Positions 53,918 to 64,000 are shown, counted from the stretch's first letter. The stretch is DNA of 64,000 nt from an uncultured Saprospiraceae bacterium (GCA_937959275.1 CALGLU010000041.1:62001-126000), one strand, 5' to 3'. Notes: generated from the sequence alone by a model not told the origin. Numbers and translations: made by a program.

Positions 53918-55396
53918 CTATGTTATTTTAGTTAAGAACTCTTCTGCATGTTTTAGATGAGTATTTCTTTTTTCTGGAGACATTCGATTCAGCGAATAAT
54001 ACATCATCGATGTTCTTGGGTTCGCTTTAAAAAAATCTTGATGTTTATGGACGAAGCGCCAGAAGAGTCCATTCCAGGTATCCTGCCATGGACCGGGTTT
54101 ATAATTACTCATTTTTTTTATGTAATTCGCTCCACCGATGTAAGGTTTTGTCGCGAATGTTCCACCATCAGAAAATTGGCTCATCCCATATACATTCGGT
54201 ACCATCACCCAGTCATATGCGTCAATAAATAACTCCATGAACCATTGATAGACTTGATCTGGATGAAATTCACACAAGAGCATGAAATTACCTAACACCA
54301 TAAGTCTCTCGATATGATGGCAATAACCAGTTTTTAATACTCTTTGAATCGTATCGTCTATAGGATCTATCCCTGTACTGCCATCGTAAAAACACTTTGG
54401 AATAGGCTTTTCAAAATTCCAAAAGTTTTGAGTTCTAGAGTAACTGCCTTTGCACTCATACATGCCTCTCATAAATTCGCGCCAACCAATAATTTGTCTA
54501 ATAAATCCCTCTGTTGAATTTATTGGGATATTATTTTTGTCAGCAAAAGATAAACTGTGATCAACTATGTGATATGGCAACAGTAAGCCAACATTGAGAA
54601 GGGGAGAAAGTAAACTATGATTTAGATAAGATTGATGTTTGACTATTGCATCTTCGTAACTACCAAATTCATGAAGTCTATAGTCTAAGAACTGGATAAA
54701 CCAATCTTGAGCTTGTCTATGATTAATCGGATAAATTGGATCTGTCGTTATTTCTCCATAATTGTCTTTAAAGTGAGTGTAGGTATAGTTTACTGCTTCA
54801 GACCAATACTGACATGATTGTGGAAAATGAATAGTTGGCGGAGTTTTCCCTTTCGGATATTTTTTTCTGTTTTCGGTATCATAGGTCCATTTTCCTCCAA
54901 TTGGTTTCTGGTCATCATCTAATAGGATATCAAGACGTTTTCTTTGTTGTTTATAGAAGGTCGTCTGAAAAAACGACTTTTTATCTGCTCTGAAGAAAGA
55001 TGCTAGATCTTCTTTTGTATTTAAAAAGGAAGGGCTATCAAAAATATTTAATTGTATAGAACCTAGATGTTTCTTTATTCTTTTTTCAAGCCAATTGTCT
55101 ATTGGGTCGATGATGTTTATTTCTGTGACTTTTTCACTGATGAGTGTGTCAATACATAATCTTATATCTGAAAGTTGATTTGTAGATTCTATGTAATGAA
55201 CGTTTATACTGAGACCTTCAACATAAGCTTGATAACTCTTCATAGAAGCTCTATGAAATGCAATTTTTTGTTTGTGAAAGTTATATTGTTTAAAGAAAAG
55301 ATATTCCTCTATTAAATATACGTCATGTCCATTTTTGAGTAAAGGACTTTCAGCAAAGAGTTGGTGTGGAAATATAAGGTTAATTGTTTGACTCAC
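53918..55396 (-). CDS. Cryptochrome/photolyase-related protein (DPRP family), apparently without Fe-S cysteines
   Basis: The product has 492 residues. The DPRP/PhrB-type family, which includes bacterial (6-4) photolyases, is clear: NLIFPHQLF start, IIGWREFMRGMYE, TGYCHHIERLMVLGNF, DAYDWVMVPNVYGMSQFSDG and GTFATKPYIGGANYIKKMSNY. Normal members have a Cys trio after 'MSxY' that, with an earlier Cys, binds a [4Fe-4S] cluster. Here MSNYKPGPWQDTWNGLFWRF has no Cys and is shortened. The start is GTG, overlapping the DUF2256 gene by 17 bp. It likely binds FAD and repairs or senses DNA damage/light. Confidence 0.85.
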   Translation of the reverse strand: MSQTINLIFPHQLFAESPLLKNGHDVYLIEEYLFFKQYNFHKQKIAFHRASMKSYQAYVEGLSINVHYIESTNQLSDIRLCIDTLISEKVTEINIIDPIDNWLEKRIKKHLGSIQLNIFDSPSFLNTKEDLASFFRADKKSFFQTTFYKQQRKRLDILLDDDQKPIGGKWTYDTENRKKYPKGKTPPTIHFPQSCQYWSEAVNYTYTHFKDNYGEITTDPIYPINHRQAQDWFIQFLDYRLHEFGSYEDAIVKHQSYLNHSLLSPLLNVGLLLPYHIVDHSLSFADKNNIPINSTEGFIRQIIGWREFMRGMYECKGSYSRTQNFWNFEKPIPKCFYDGSTGIDPIDDTIQRVLKTGYCHHIERLMVLGNFMLLCEFHPDQVYQWFMELFIDAYDWVMVPNVYGMSQFSDGGTFATKPYIGGANYIKKMSNYKPGPWQDTWNGLFWRFVHKHQDFFKANPRTSMMYYSLNRMSPEKRNTHLKHAEEFLTKIT

Positions 55397-55526
55397 GATT
55401 TTTATTGCGTCTACATTTTTCGCTACAATACTTTACGTCGTCCCAGTTCTTTTGCCACTTTTTACGCCAATTAAATGGACGGTTGCATAGCACACATAAT
55501 TTAAAAGGCAAATCACTTTTCTTCAT
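55380..55526 (-). CDS. DUF2256 small zinc-finger-like protein
   Basis: The product has 48 residues: MKKSDLPFKLCVLCNRPFNW, then RKKWQKNWDDVKYCSEKCRR, ending in NKNRESNN. CxxC (11, 14) and CxxxC (34, 38) frame the family pattern CxxCxRPFxWRKKWxxxWdxVkYCSxxCR. DUF2256 genes are typical neighbours of cryptochrome/photolyase genes. It ends 17 bp inside the photolyase gene and is thus co-translated with it. Likely a metal-binding helper; function unknown. Confidence 0.88.
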   Translation of the reverse strand: MKKSDLPFKLCVLCNRPFNWRKKWQKNWDDVKYCSEKCRRNKNRESNN

Positions 55527-55592
55527 GAAATAGATAAACAAGCTCTTTGGGAAATTGTTCTTAAGTCTCGAAGATTTGAGTTTGATGTATAG

Positions 55593-55925
55593 CTAGTGCT
55601 TTGTCAAATATATATTGACTTGTTGAATTTGAGTGTAGTTTGTGCATGAACTAGGCGCAGGTTTGGTCTGATAGCCAAGTGTCTCAAGCACTAAATAAAT
55701 GGTTGTATGAAAGCAGTTATTTTCGTCTACTCAAGGCACAGGTTCGCTTTGATAACCATAGCTATCAAGGCCGGTTCTGTAACGCAGAGAAGGCGGAAAA
55801 GAACAATTTAATATGGCTGTATATTTAGTTCATGAGGCACTAACTATCAAGGCCGGTTCTGTAACGACGTTCATGTGCAAAATACGCCAAAAGCACTAGT
55901 CAATTTTATTTTGACAAACCACTAG
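55593..55925. mobile_element. Older palindromic element split by a younger one
   Basis: The outer arms (55593-55677 and 55842-55925) are inverted copies: CTAGTGCTTTGTCAAA matches CTAGTGGTTTGTCAAA and the 28-nt ends agree at 23 positions. Both arms run inward through TGCATGAAC/CACATGAAC to the apex parts TGATAGCC and CTATCAAGG. Without the inner copy it would be about 168 nt, the size of element A. Its right arm shares 23 identical bases (CTATCAAGGCCGGTTCTGTA then ACG) with the inner element. Confidence 0.7.
55678..55841. mobile_element. Palindromic element, copy B (164 bp)
   Basis: It is nearly identical to copy A at 18033-18197, with a handful of substitutions and one deleted T. It keeps AGTGTCTCAAGCACTAAATA at the left end and GAGGCACT at the right. 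It sits precisely at the apex of another palindrome. Confidence 0.85.
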
Positions 55926-55929
55926 AATA

Positions 55930-55962
55930 AAAATGGCTACCTATTCAATAGGTAGCCATTTT
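55930..55962 (-). terminator. Terminator of gyrB
   Basis: A perfect 15-bp stem (AAAATGGCTACCTAT with ATAGGTAGCCATTTT) and a 3-nt loop lie 28 nt after the gyrB stop; the minus-strand copy ends in TTTTTATTC. Confidence 0.9.
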
Positions 55963-55990
55963 CTTAATTATAGTTTAAGCCAATCTCTTT

Positions 55991-57967
<1,977 letters not shown>

Positions 57968-58059
57968 TTAACGGCTCTTTTTCTTTGATTTTGGTGGATA
58001 AAGGGTTAATTATGAGGAACTTTTGTAGTATTAAATTTAATTATACTCGTTTGAGTTTA

Positions 58060-58482
58060 ATGAACACGAAAAGCTATATCATTCAAGCTGAAAACCAGCT
58101 GCTTTCAATAGCTGAGTCGATTTTACAATCTGACCTAAACAACAGGATTTTCTGCTTTTATGGCGACTTAGGTGCAGGAAAAACGAGCTTTATCAAGGCA
58201 TTTGGTCAGTGTCTTCAGATTCAAGATTCGATTGTTAGCCCCACATATTCAATTATTAACGAATATGAGGGCAAAACGGGACTGATTTACCACATGGATC
58301 TGTATCGACTTAATTCGCTAGAAGAGGCATTTAACATCGGTATTGAAGATTATTTATATAGCGGTCAATATAACTTTATAGAATGGCCAGAGTTGATCGA
58401 TACGATCCTTCCTAATCATCATAAAATCAAAATAGAACAGGAAGCTCAATCCACTCGAAAAATTGTACATTTATATAACTAG
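58060..58482 (+). CDS. tsaE: TsaE, tRNA threonylcarbamoyladenosine synthesis ATPase
   Basis: The 140-residue product powers the TsaBDE complex that makes t6A37 in ANN-decoding tRNAs. Walker A is YGDLGAGKTSFIKAF; then SPTYSIINEYEG and YHMDLYRL, then FIEWPE, all diagnostic. ATG 58060 gives the normal length; an upstream ATG at 57952 would overlap the gyrB promoter and add 36 unconserved residues. The alanine dehydrogenase gene follows after 20 bp. Confidence 0.92.
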   Translation: MNTKSYIIQAENQLLSIAESILQSDLNNRIFCFYGDLGAGKTSFIKAFGQCLQIQDSIVSPTYSIINEYEGKTGLIYHMDLYRLNSLEEAFNIGIEDYLYSGQYNFIEWPELIDTILPNHHKIKIEQEAQSTRKIVHLYN

Positions 58483-58502
58483 CATTTAAATACCAAGCGT
58501 GT

Positions 58503-59729
58503 ATGGATGAATCTGTAAAGAACTATCGCTTCTCCACTTTTTTTTCTAAAGGTCAATACGAGACTCAGGTAGATACCCTTGAAGTTGGCCTTTCAGACCA
58601 CAATATCTCCATTGGTATACCTGCCGAAAAGGACTCTAATGAACATCGAGTACCGATAGTGCCACCTTCGATCAGAACAATCACCGGATATGGACACAAG
58701 GTTGTTGTAGAGAATAACGCTGGAAAAGACTCGAGTTATGATGACCACCATTACAGCGAAGCTGGTGCAATGTTAACTGATATAAAGACTGTGTATGAAT
58801 CAGATATTATCATTAAAGCGTCTCCTCCATCATTGGATGAGTTAGATTATCTAAAACCAGATCAGATCCTCATTACGCCCTTACACATGCCTGTTGTGAA
58901 TGAGGCATATCTCCAAAAACTGATGTCAAAAAAGGTAGTAGCTCTTTCGTTTAGCATGTATCGTGCAGAAGATGGCTCTTACCCGATTATCAAAATCCAT
59001 AGCGAAATAGCTGGTAAGAGCGCAATTTTGACAGCTGCAGAACTGCTTAATAATTTAAATGGCGGGCGAGGTGCATTATTAGGTAGTGTAGTCGGTGTCC
59101 CACCAGCTAAAGTTTTAATCATTGGTGCTGGGGTGGTTGGCGAATATGCTACTAAGACGGCGATTGCCTTAGGGGCTTCTGTGCGCATTTTTGATAATGA
59201 TATTAATAAATTGAGTCGTATACAAGCACGTGTTGGCAGACACTTACACACTTCATCACTGAATCCCGAATACTTGGCTTATCAGCTAATGAGTGCCGAT
59301 GTTGTAATAGGAGCTGTGCATTCTAAGACTGGACGGTCTCCTGTCGTTGTGACGGAAGAGATGGTTAGCCATATGAAACCAGGCTCTGTGATCATAGATG
59401 TATGCATTGACCAAGGTGGCTGTATCGAGACCTCTGAAATGACAACCCATTCGAGTCCAACGGTTATTAAACACGATGTGATTCATTATGGTGTACCAAA
59501 TATTGCTTCGAAAGTTGCTAGAACCGCCTCTCAAGCCATGAGTAATATTCTGACACCTTTGATCTTGAAAATGGGAAGTAAAAAAGATATAAATCAACTC
59601 TTGTACGAATATGGCGGCATCCGTAATGCGGTGTATGTCTACAAAGGACGAATGACGAATGAATATTTAGCCAAGCGATTTAAAATTAAACATACTGCAT
59701 TGGAATTGTTATTGACGGCGAGTTTGTAA
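58503..59729 (+). CDS. ald: Alanine dehydrogenase
   Basis: The product has 408 residues. It interconverts alanine and pyruvate plus ammonia with NAD. IGIPAEKDSNEHRVPIVPPS near 38-57 is the conserved start after an N-terminal extension of about 35 residues. Substrate-site segments include PLHMP and SMYRAEDGS, the Rossmann motif reads VLIIGAGVVGEYATKTAIAL, and the late region has IDVCIDQGGCIETS and HYGVPNIASKVARTAS. The family can also include NADP transhydrogenase alpha relatives, but the single-domain length supports Ald. Probably co-transcribed with tsaE. Confidence 0.9.
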   Translation: MDESVKNYRFSTFFSKGQYETQVDTLEVGLSDHNISIGIPAEKDSNEHRVPIVPPSIRTITGYGHKVVVENNAGKDSSYDDHHYSEAGAMLTDIKTVYESDIIIKASPPSLDELDYLKPDQILITPLHMPVVNEAYLQKLMSKKVVALSFSMYRAEDGSYPIIKIHSEIAGKSAILTAAELLNNLNGGRGALLGSVVGVPPAKVLIIGAGVVGEYATKTAIALGASVRIFDNDINKLSRIQARVGRHLHTSSLNPEYLAYQLMSADVVIGAVHSKTGRSPVVVTEEMVSHMKPGSVIIDVCIDQGGCIETSEMTTHSSPTVIKHDVIHYGVPNIASKVARTASQAMSNILTPLILKMGSKKDINQLLYEYGGIRNAVYVYKGRMTNEYLAKRFKIKHTALELLLTASL

Positions 59730-59770
59730 TGATTTAGTAGAATTAGCATTGAAATAAACTTTACAATGGC

Positions 59771-60235
59771 ATGAACATCAAAATTGTCGAAAGTAAATCA
59801 GATATTTTTACGTTAAGAAATTTCCTTTTAATCTTGGTAATTGTACTATTTAGCTTAACCCAGCTTATGGATTTGCCTGACAGTGTTCAATTCTTTTCAA
59901 TGATCGCTTATATGCTTTTATTGGGTCTATCTTTAACTGGAATCTTGGAAAGATCTCATAGTTTAAAGTGGAATGATAAAACTGAAGCTATAGAGGTGTT
60001 AAAGTTAAATGGAGGAAGCATATTTAATCTAAAGTTTAGTGATATCACAAAGGCTTCTGCATTTAATAATATCCTGACACTGCGATTAAAAAAGATTACA
60101 TGGACTGGCAAGTTTGTTTTTATGAAAAAGCATTTTAACTTATCCGAGTATAATCATAATGATAAACTTGAATTATATAAATTTATAGCGACTAATATTA
60201 ATCAATTAGAGGGAGATTTAGTTAAGATACAATAG
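59771..60235 (+). CDS. Small membrane protein, unknown
   Basis: The product has 154 residues. Two hydrophobic segments near 17-38 (FLLILVIVLFSLTQLMDL) and 45-66 (MIAYMLLLGLSLTGIL) form a hairpin in the inner membrane. A soluble C-terminal part follows, resembling a small PH-like or bPH domain (HSLKWNDKTEAIEVLKLNGG and ITKASAFNNILTLRLKK). I do not recognise a named family. It lies 41 bp after ald and 18 bp before the next gene. Confidence 0.6.
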   Translation: MNIKIVESKSDIFTLRNFLLILVIVLFSLTQLMDLPDSVQFFSMIAYMLLLGLSLTGILERSHSLKWNDKTEAIEVLKLNGGSIFNLKFSDITKASAFNNILTLRLKKITWTGKFVFMKKHFNLSEYNHNDKLELYKFIATNINQLEGDLVKIQ

Positions 60236-60253
60236 ACTTTAAAAATTACATTC

Positions 60254-60964
60254 ATGAGAAACTTTATGCTGTTATTTATTTTCACGTTTTGTGTAGTCTC
60301 TATTTATGGTCAAAGTTTTATCGGAGCTTGGGAAGGGGACCATACTTCTGAAGATGGAGACAATGTAAAAAGTGTTGTTATTTTTTCAGACGGATATCAA
60401 GTGATGACAAACTATGATGCGACGACTGGCAAATTTATGGATACAAATGGAGGCACCTGGCTATTAGATGGTGATACGATGACGGAGACTGTAGAATTCG
60501 ATTCTAAAAATCCAGATCGAGTTGGAACTGAAGTGAGCTTTAAAGTCTATATCAATGATGATGAGATGGGGATTGTTGGTCGTGATCTAAAAATGAAACG
60601 AATAGATGATGGCACTCCAGGGGATTTGCATGGTGCTTGGCTTATGTCAGGTCGGGTTAGAGATGGCAAAACACAATCTAGGGATACGAACAGGCCCAGA
60701 AAAACAATGAAAATTTTATCAGGTACACGCTTCCAATGGATAGCTTACAATACTGAAACGAAGGAATTCAAAGGAACAGGTGGAGGTACATACACAACGG
60801 TCAATGGAGAGTACACGGAAAACATAAAATTCTTCTCAAGGGATGATACGAGAGCAGGGCAAAGTTTAAAATTTAATTATGAACTAATTGATGGTGCATG
60901 GCATCACTCGGGTTTGTCTAGCAAAGGAAACCCGATTCACGAAATTTGGAGCGTGCGCGAATAG
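60254..60964 (+). CDS. Secreted protein with internal duplication, unknown
   Basis: The product has 236 residues with a signal peptide (MRNFMLLFIFTFCVVSIYG, then QS). Two similar halves follow. Half 1 has FIGAWEGDHTSEDG, YDATTGKFMDTNGGTWLLDG and TMTETVEF. Half 2 has LHGAWLMSGRVRDG, YNTETKEFKGTGGGTYTTVN and EYTENIKFFS. The G-A-W start plus beta strands is lipocalin-like, so it may be two small beta-barrel units. Function unknown. It follows the membrane-protein gene by 18 bp. Confidence 0.7.
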   Translation: MRNFMLLFIFTFCVVSIYGQSFIGAWEGDHTSEDGDNVKSVVIFSDGYQVMTNYDATTGKFMDTNGGTWLLDGDTMTETVEFDSKNPDRVGTEVSFKVYINDDEMGIVGRDLKMKRIDDGTPGDLHGAWLMSGRVRDGKTQSRDTNRPRKTMKILSGTRFQWIAYNTETKEFKGTGGGTYTTVNGEYTENIKFFSRDDTRAGQSLKFNYELIDGAWHHSGLSSKGNPIHEIWSVRE

Positions 60965-60983
60965 GGGAGGTGTGAATACCATA

Positions 60984-61484
60984 TTATTTAAAGTAATAGG
61001 GCCACAGCAATCCATCCAATAATAGAGTATGTCCAATAAACCCTAATACACCAATTAAAGCGAAAAGGTATATAGAAGATTGTTGAACTTTAAATTCTTT
61101 TTTCATTCTCATGTAAATAAGAATAGCACCAACAGCAACAAGTATAAGAACAAGTCTGATGACCAACCACAGCAGTTCGTTGGGATTATTGATGTAAGAC
61201 ACTGTCAACGGCATCCACATAATCGAAGGCACTAAAATGAATACATAAGGAAGGATGTAGCGCTTTGGATCAGCGGATTTAAAAACAGTTAAATAGGTGA
61301 ATGGAAAAAATCCAATTGTGGCGATCAGCATGCCAATCGGATAATAGATTTTTATATGTTCAGGAATGTTGCCCCATAAAGCATCGATGCCTTTTGTGTT
61401 GTATTGGGCCGCGATGTAGTAGCTGAGCAAAACACAAGGGCCTAGAATGGCGATAATTGAAATGAGCTTATTACGATCCGACAT
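60984..61484 (-). CDS. Five-helix membrane protein, unknown
   Basis: The product has 166 residues and five hydrophobic segments (near 7-25, 44-66, 73-95, 104-125 and 138-158), with short loops and a charged patch MRMKKEFKVQ after the fourth. It has no known motif. Its stop is 20 bp from the convergent secreted-protein gene; the function is unknown. Confidence 0.65.
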   Translation of the reverse strand: MSDRNKLISIIAILGPCVLLSYYIAAQYNTKGIDALWGNIPEHIKIYYPIGMLIATIGFFPFTYLTVFKSADPKRYILPYVFILVPSIMWMPLTVSYINNPNELLWLVIRLVLILVAVGAILIYMRMKKEFKVQQSSIYLFALIGVLGFIGHTLLLDGLLWPYYFK

Positions 61485-61625
61485 GTTGTATTAAGTCCAA
61501 ATCTGCTAAATTGTTCAAATATCCAAACTATATTATTTCTCCTTAAGGGATTTATGAGACGGATTTTAATTAATCCGCATCCCAGCTTCCTCAAGTAGGA
61601 AAACAGTGTTGTTTCTTAACGAATT

Positions 61626-61700
61626 ACAAATCCACAAATCACAAATCCACAAACCACAAATCCACAAATCACAAATCAACAAATCACAAACTCAAATCAA
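61626..61700. repeat. 15-bp tandem repeat at the ilvA 3' end
   Basis: About five copies of ACAAATCCACAAATC in a row, the last two degraded. It runs to the ilvA stop codon (61692-61694) and slightly into the gene. There are no unique spacers, so it is not a CRISPR. It looks like slippage-prone simple sequence. Confidence 0.85.
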
Positions 61701-62948
61701 CATCTCAAATAACATGGGATTATTGTTCAAGTGTTCATATTTGATGTCTGCCTCATCCATTCGTAAGAGCAAGGATTGAAAATCGTCTTTATGCTGTAAT
61801 TCTATACCAACGAGTGCTGGTCCACTTTCTCGATTGTTCTTCTTGGTGTATTCAAAGTGAGCAATATCATCATTTGGACCTAGTACATTCAGAAATTCTT
61901 TTAAGGCACCTGCCCGCTGCGGAAAGCGAATAACAAAATAATGTTTCTTGCCTTCGTATAACAAGGACCGCTCTTTGATCTCCTCTGTTCTCGTGATGTC
62001 ATTATTGCCTCCGCTCAACACCGCAACGACATTTTTGCCCTTAATCTCATCGGCCAGATCATCTAATGCTGCTATGACACTCGCACAAGCCGGCTCCACA
62101 ACGATCGCTTCTTCATTATATAATTCTAGAATCTTAGTACACATTTTTCCTTCTGGGACCAAGATGACTCGATCCACTATGTCTTTGCAGATGTCATAGG
62201 TGATGTCACCAATACTCTGGGTAGCAATCCCGTCTGCAAAGCCATCAATTCTCTCTAACACCTTGACACCGCCATGCTCCAAAGCTGCTTTCAATGATGG
62301 TGCTCCCTCTGCTTCGACAGCTATCAGTTTTGTGCTCGGACTTAAGACCTTAAAATAGGATCCAATCCCAGACATCAAGCCGCCACCACCAACTGACACA
62401 ATCATATAATCGATGGGCTCTTCCATATCTTCTAAAATCTCTACACCGACAGTGCCTTGTCCAGCGATGATTTGACGATCGTTGAATGGATGGATATAAG
62501 GAAGTTTAGATGAGTCTGATAATTGCTTTGCTTTGACCGATGATTCATCAAACGTGTCACCTTCTAATATAATCGTGACGAAGTCTTTACCAAACTGTTT
62601 GACTTTATTGATTTTTTGATTTGGCGTTGTGCTAGGCATAAAGATCGTACCCTTGACCTTTAATATGGCACAAGCCAATGCGACGCCTTGCGCATGATTG
62701 CCAGCGCTCGCACAGACGATCCCATGTTGAAGCTCTCCTTCAGTCATAGACTTCATTTTGTTGTACGCACCTCTGATTTTGAAAGAACGAACAACCTGCA
62801 TATCCTCTCGCTTAAGAAAGAGATTACAGTCAAATTGATCTGAAAGATTTTGGTTGCGAAGTAAAGGTGTTTTTATGGCAACGCCCTTGAGGCGTTGCCG
62901 TGCTGTCATGATATCTTCTACAGGAATGAGAGATGACTGTAAACTCAC
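61692..62948 (-). CDS. ilvA: Threonine ammonia-lyase (threonine deaminase)
   Basis: The 418-residue product makes 2-oxobutanoate, the first isoleucine step. It is PLP-dependent: Lys in RSFKIRGAYNKM binds PLP, then ASAGNHAQGVALAC, IAGQGTVGVEI and the phosphate loop SVGGGGLMSGIG. The end (FPQRAGALKEFLNVLGPNDD, then LLRMDEADIKYEHLNNNP) is an ACT-like regulatory domain in short form. The start is GTG directly after the ilvC TAG, so the two are one operon and translationally coupled. Confidence 0.93.
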   Translation of the reverse strand: MSLQSSLIPVEDIMTARQRLKGVAIKTPLLRNQNLSDQFDCNLFLKREDMQVVRSFKIRGAYNKMKSMTEGELQHGIVCASAGNHAQGVALACAILKVKGTIFMPSTTPNQKINKVKQFGKDFVTIILEGDTFDESSVKAKQLSDSSKLPYIHPFNDRQIIAGQGTVGVEILEDMEEPIDYMIVSVGGGGLMSGIGSYFKVLSPSTKLIAVEAEGAPSLKAALEHGGVKVLERIDGFADGIATQSIGDITYDICKDIVDRVILVPEGKMCTKILELYNEEAIVVEPACASVIAALDDLADEIKGKNVVAVLSGGNNDITRTEEIKERSLLYEGKKHYFVIRFPQRAGALKEFLNVLGPNDDIAHFEYTKKNNRESGPALVGIELQHKDDFQSLLLRMDEADIKYEHLNNNPMLFEMLI

Positions 62949-63995
62949 CTACTTGTTTTGTGGACGTAAGCCTCTCACAGTTCTTCCCGCTCTCCACATT
63001 TCTGACTCTCTTAATTCTTCTAATTCCTTTTCTAATTTTTCTCTGTAGTCTGCCTGACTATTACTATCGATTGATAGTTGTGCTTCATTTCCTGATTCGA
63101 CACTATCATATAATTCTTCAAATACAGGACGTGTTGCATCTCTGAATTTTTTCCACCAATCCAAAGCGCCTCTCTGAGCAGTCGTCGAGCAGTTAGCATA
63201 CATCCAGTCCATGCCGTTTTCTGCGATTAATGGGTAGAGTGATTCTGTAGCTTCTTCTACTGTCTCATTAAAGGCTTCAGAAGGGGAGTGGCCTCTACTT
63301 CTTAATAAATCATATTGAGCTGCAAATAATCCTTGAATAGCGCCCATTAATGTACCACGCTCACCCGTTAAATCAGAATACACTTCTCTTTTGAATGTTG
63401 TTTCGAATAAATAGCCTGAACCAATGCCGATACCAAGAGCAACAACTTTTTCTCTAGCTTTACCAGTCGCATCTTGGAAGATCGCAAAGCTTGAGTTTAG
63501 TCCTTTCCCTGCTAAGAATAATCGTCGCAAACTTGTACCACTACCTTTTGGTGCAGCAAGAATAACATCAATATCTTCTGGCGGAATGATACCCGTTCTG
63601 TCTTTATATGTAATCCCAAAACCATGAGAAAAATAGAGTGATTTGCCTGCTGTTAAATATGGTTTTAGTGTCGGCCAAACAGAGATCTGTGCTGCGTCTG
63701 AAAGTAAATATTGAATGATTGTACCTTTTTCGGCAGCTTCTTCGATTGAGAATAAGGTCTCACCTGGCACCCAGCCATCAGCAACAGCTTTGTCGTAGGT
63801 TTTAGAAGGACTTCGCTGACCGATAATCACATTAAATCCGTTATCTCTCAGATTTAAAGCCTGCCCAGGACCTTGGACGCCATAACCAATAATTGCAATC
63901 GTTTCGTCTTTTAAGACCTCTCTTGCTTTGTCTAAAGGAAACTCTTCCCGAGTCACTACATTTTCTTCCTGCCCGCCAAAATTAAGTAATGCCAT
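62949..63995 (-). CDS. ilvC: Ketol-acid reductoisomerase
   Basis: The 348-residue product converts 2-acetolactate or 2-aceto-2-hydroxybutyrate in valine/isoleucine synthesis, using NAD(P)H and Mg. Rossmann motif: IAIIGYGVQGPGQALNLRDN near 34. The substrate/metal part contains AAPKGSGTSLRRLF, LTGERGTLMGAIQGLFAAQY and NETVEEATESLYPL. The gene is complete; its ATG lies 6 bp from the window edge. ilvA follows without any gap. Upstream ilv genes, if any, are outside the window. Confidence 0.95.
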   Translation of the reverse strand: MALLNFGGQEENVVTREEFPLDKAREVLKDETIAIIGYGVQGPGQALNLRDNGFNVIIGQRSPSKTYDKAVADGWVPGETLFSIEEAAEKGTIIQYLLSDAAQISVWPTLKPYLTAGKSLYFSHGFGITYKDRTGIIPPEDIDVILAAPKGSGTSLRRLFLAGKGLNSSFAIFQDATGKAREKVVALGIGIGSGYLFETTFKREVYSDLTGERGTLMGAIQGLFAAQYDLLRSRGHSPSEAFNETVEEATESLYPLIAENGMDWMYANCSTTAQRGALDWWKKFRDATRPVFEELYDSVESGNEAQLSIDSNSQADYREKLEKELEELRESEMWRAGRTVRGLRPQNK

Positions 63996-64000
63996 TGTAT

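Noticed and set aside
61626-61700. CRISPR array
   Set aside because: Units are 15 bp with no unique spacers; it is a simple tandem repeat.

Overview
The window is AT-rich chromosomal DNA of a free-living member of the Bacteroidota, most likely of the Saprospiria (Lewinella/Saprospira side). The evidence is a SprE/PorW-type lipoprotein of the type IX secretion system, several TAnnTTTG (-7) promoters close to start codons, a transketolase split into two genes, the ECF sigma/RskA/fasciclin set, a Saprospiria-style LRR protein, and many Bacteroidota-type lipoproteins. The class assignment is inference. No rRNA, tRNA, CRISPR array or transposase gene was seen.

Layout. 1-1.1 kb: tail of a sulfotransferase gene, a small peptide gene with a lasso-peptide-like leader, and a small secreted protein. 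1.2-11.1 kb (minus): a YkgJ-type cysteine-cluster protein, the coiled-coil gene/zapA/(possible 6S RNA)/rny block, pheT and sprE. 11.2-17.9 kb: M23 peptidase plus HAD phosphatase, an epimerase, and a peptide-type ABC importer (binding protein and two permeases, no ATPase). 18-23.8 kb: HU, split transketolase, an S10 peptidase and an MFS transporter. 23.8-35 kb: amidohydrolase, a nucleosidase-like protein, a second MFS transporter, a very large histidine kinase, a GH20-type glycosidase and an SF1 helicase. 35.3-40.9 kb: a Tat-exported molybdopterin hydroxylase subunit, a stretch of broken reading frames, mocA, hemB, yidD and a DUF6702 protein. 41-47 kb: two overlapping tiny genes, an M20 amidohydrolase, an LD-carboxypeptidase, a double-fasciclin lipoprotein and ahcY. 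47.3-51.7 kb: a 1455-residue LRR/beta-helix surface protein. 51.8-55.5 kb: anti-sigma/sigma/fasciclin, and a photolyase-like protein with DUF2256. 56-64 kb: gyrB, tsaE, ald, three unknown genes, ilvA and ilvC.

Most of the window is housekeeping and ordinary accessory metabolism. The most unusual non-coding feature is a set of long imperfect palindromes (about 100-175 nt) in gene gaps at 12.5, 18.0, 31.7, 40.2 and 55.6-55.9 kb. Two copies are nearly identical, and one of these sits exactly in the apex of another, older palindrome. Other points worth checking are the RiPP-like peptide beside a sulfotransferase at the left edge, a photolyase-family protein that appears to have lost its Fe-S cysteines but keeps its DUF2256 partner, a histidine kinase with about 300 residues of amphipathic helix before its first membrane segment, an open frame at 37.7-38.1 kb with no usual start codon, and a pair of overlapping tiny genes ending in a strong hairpin.
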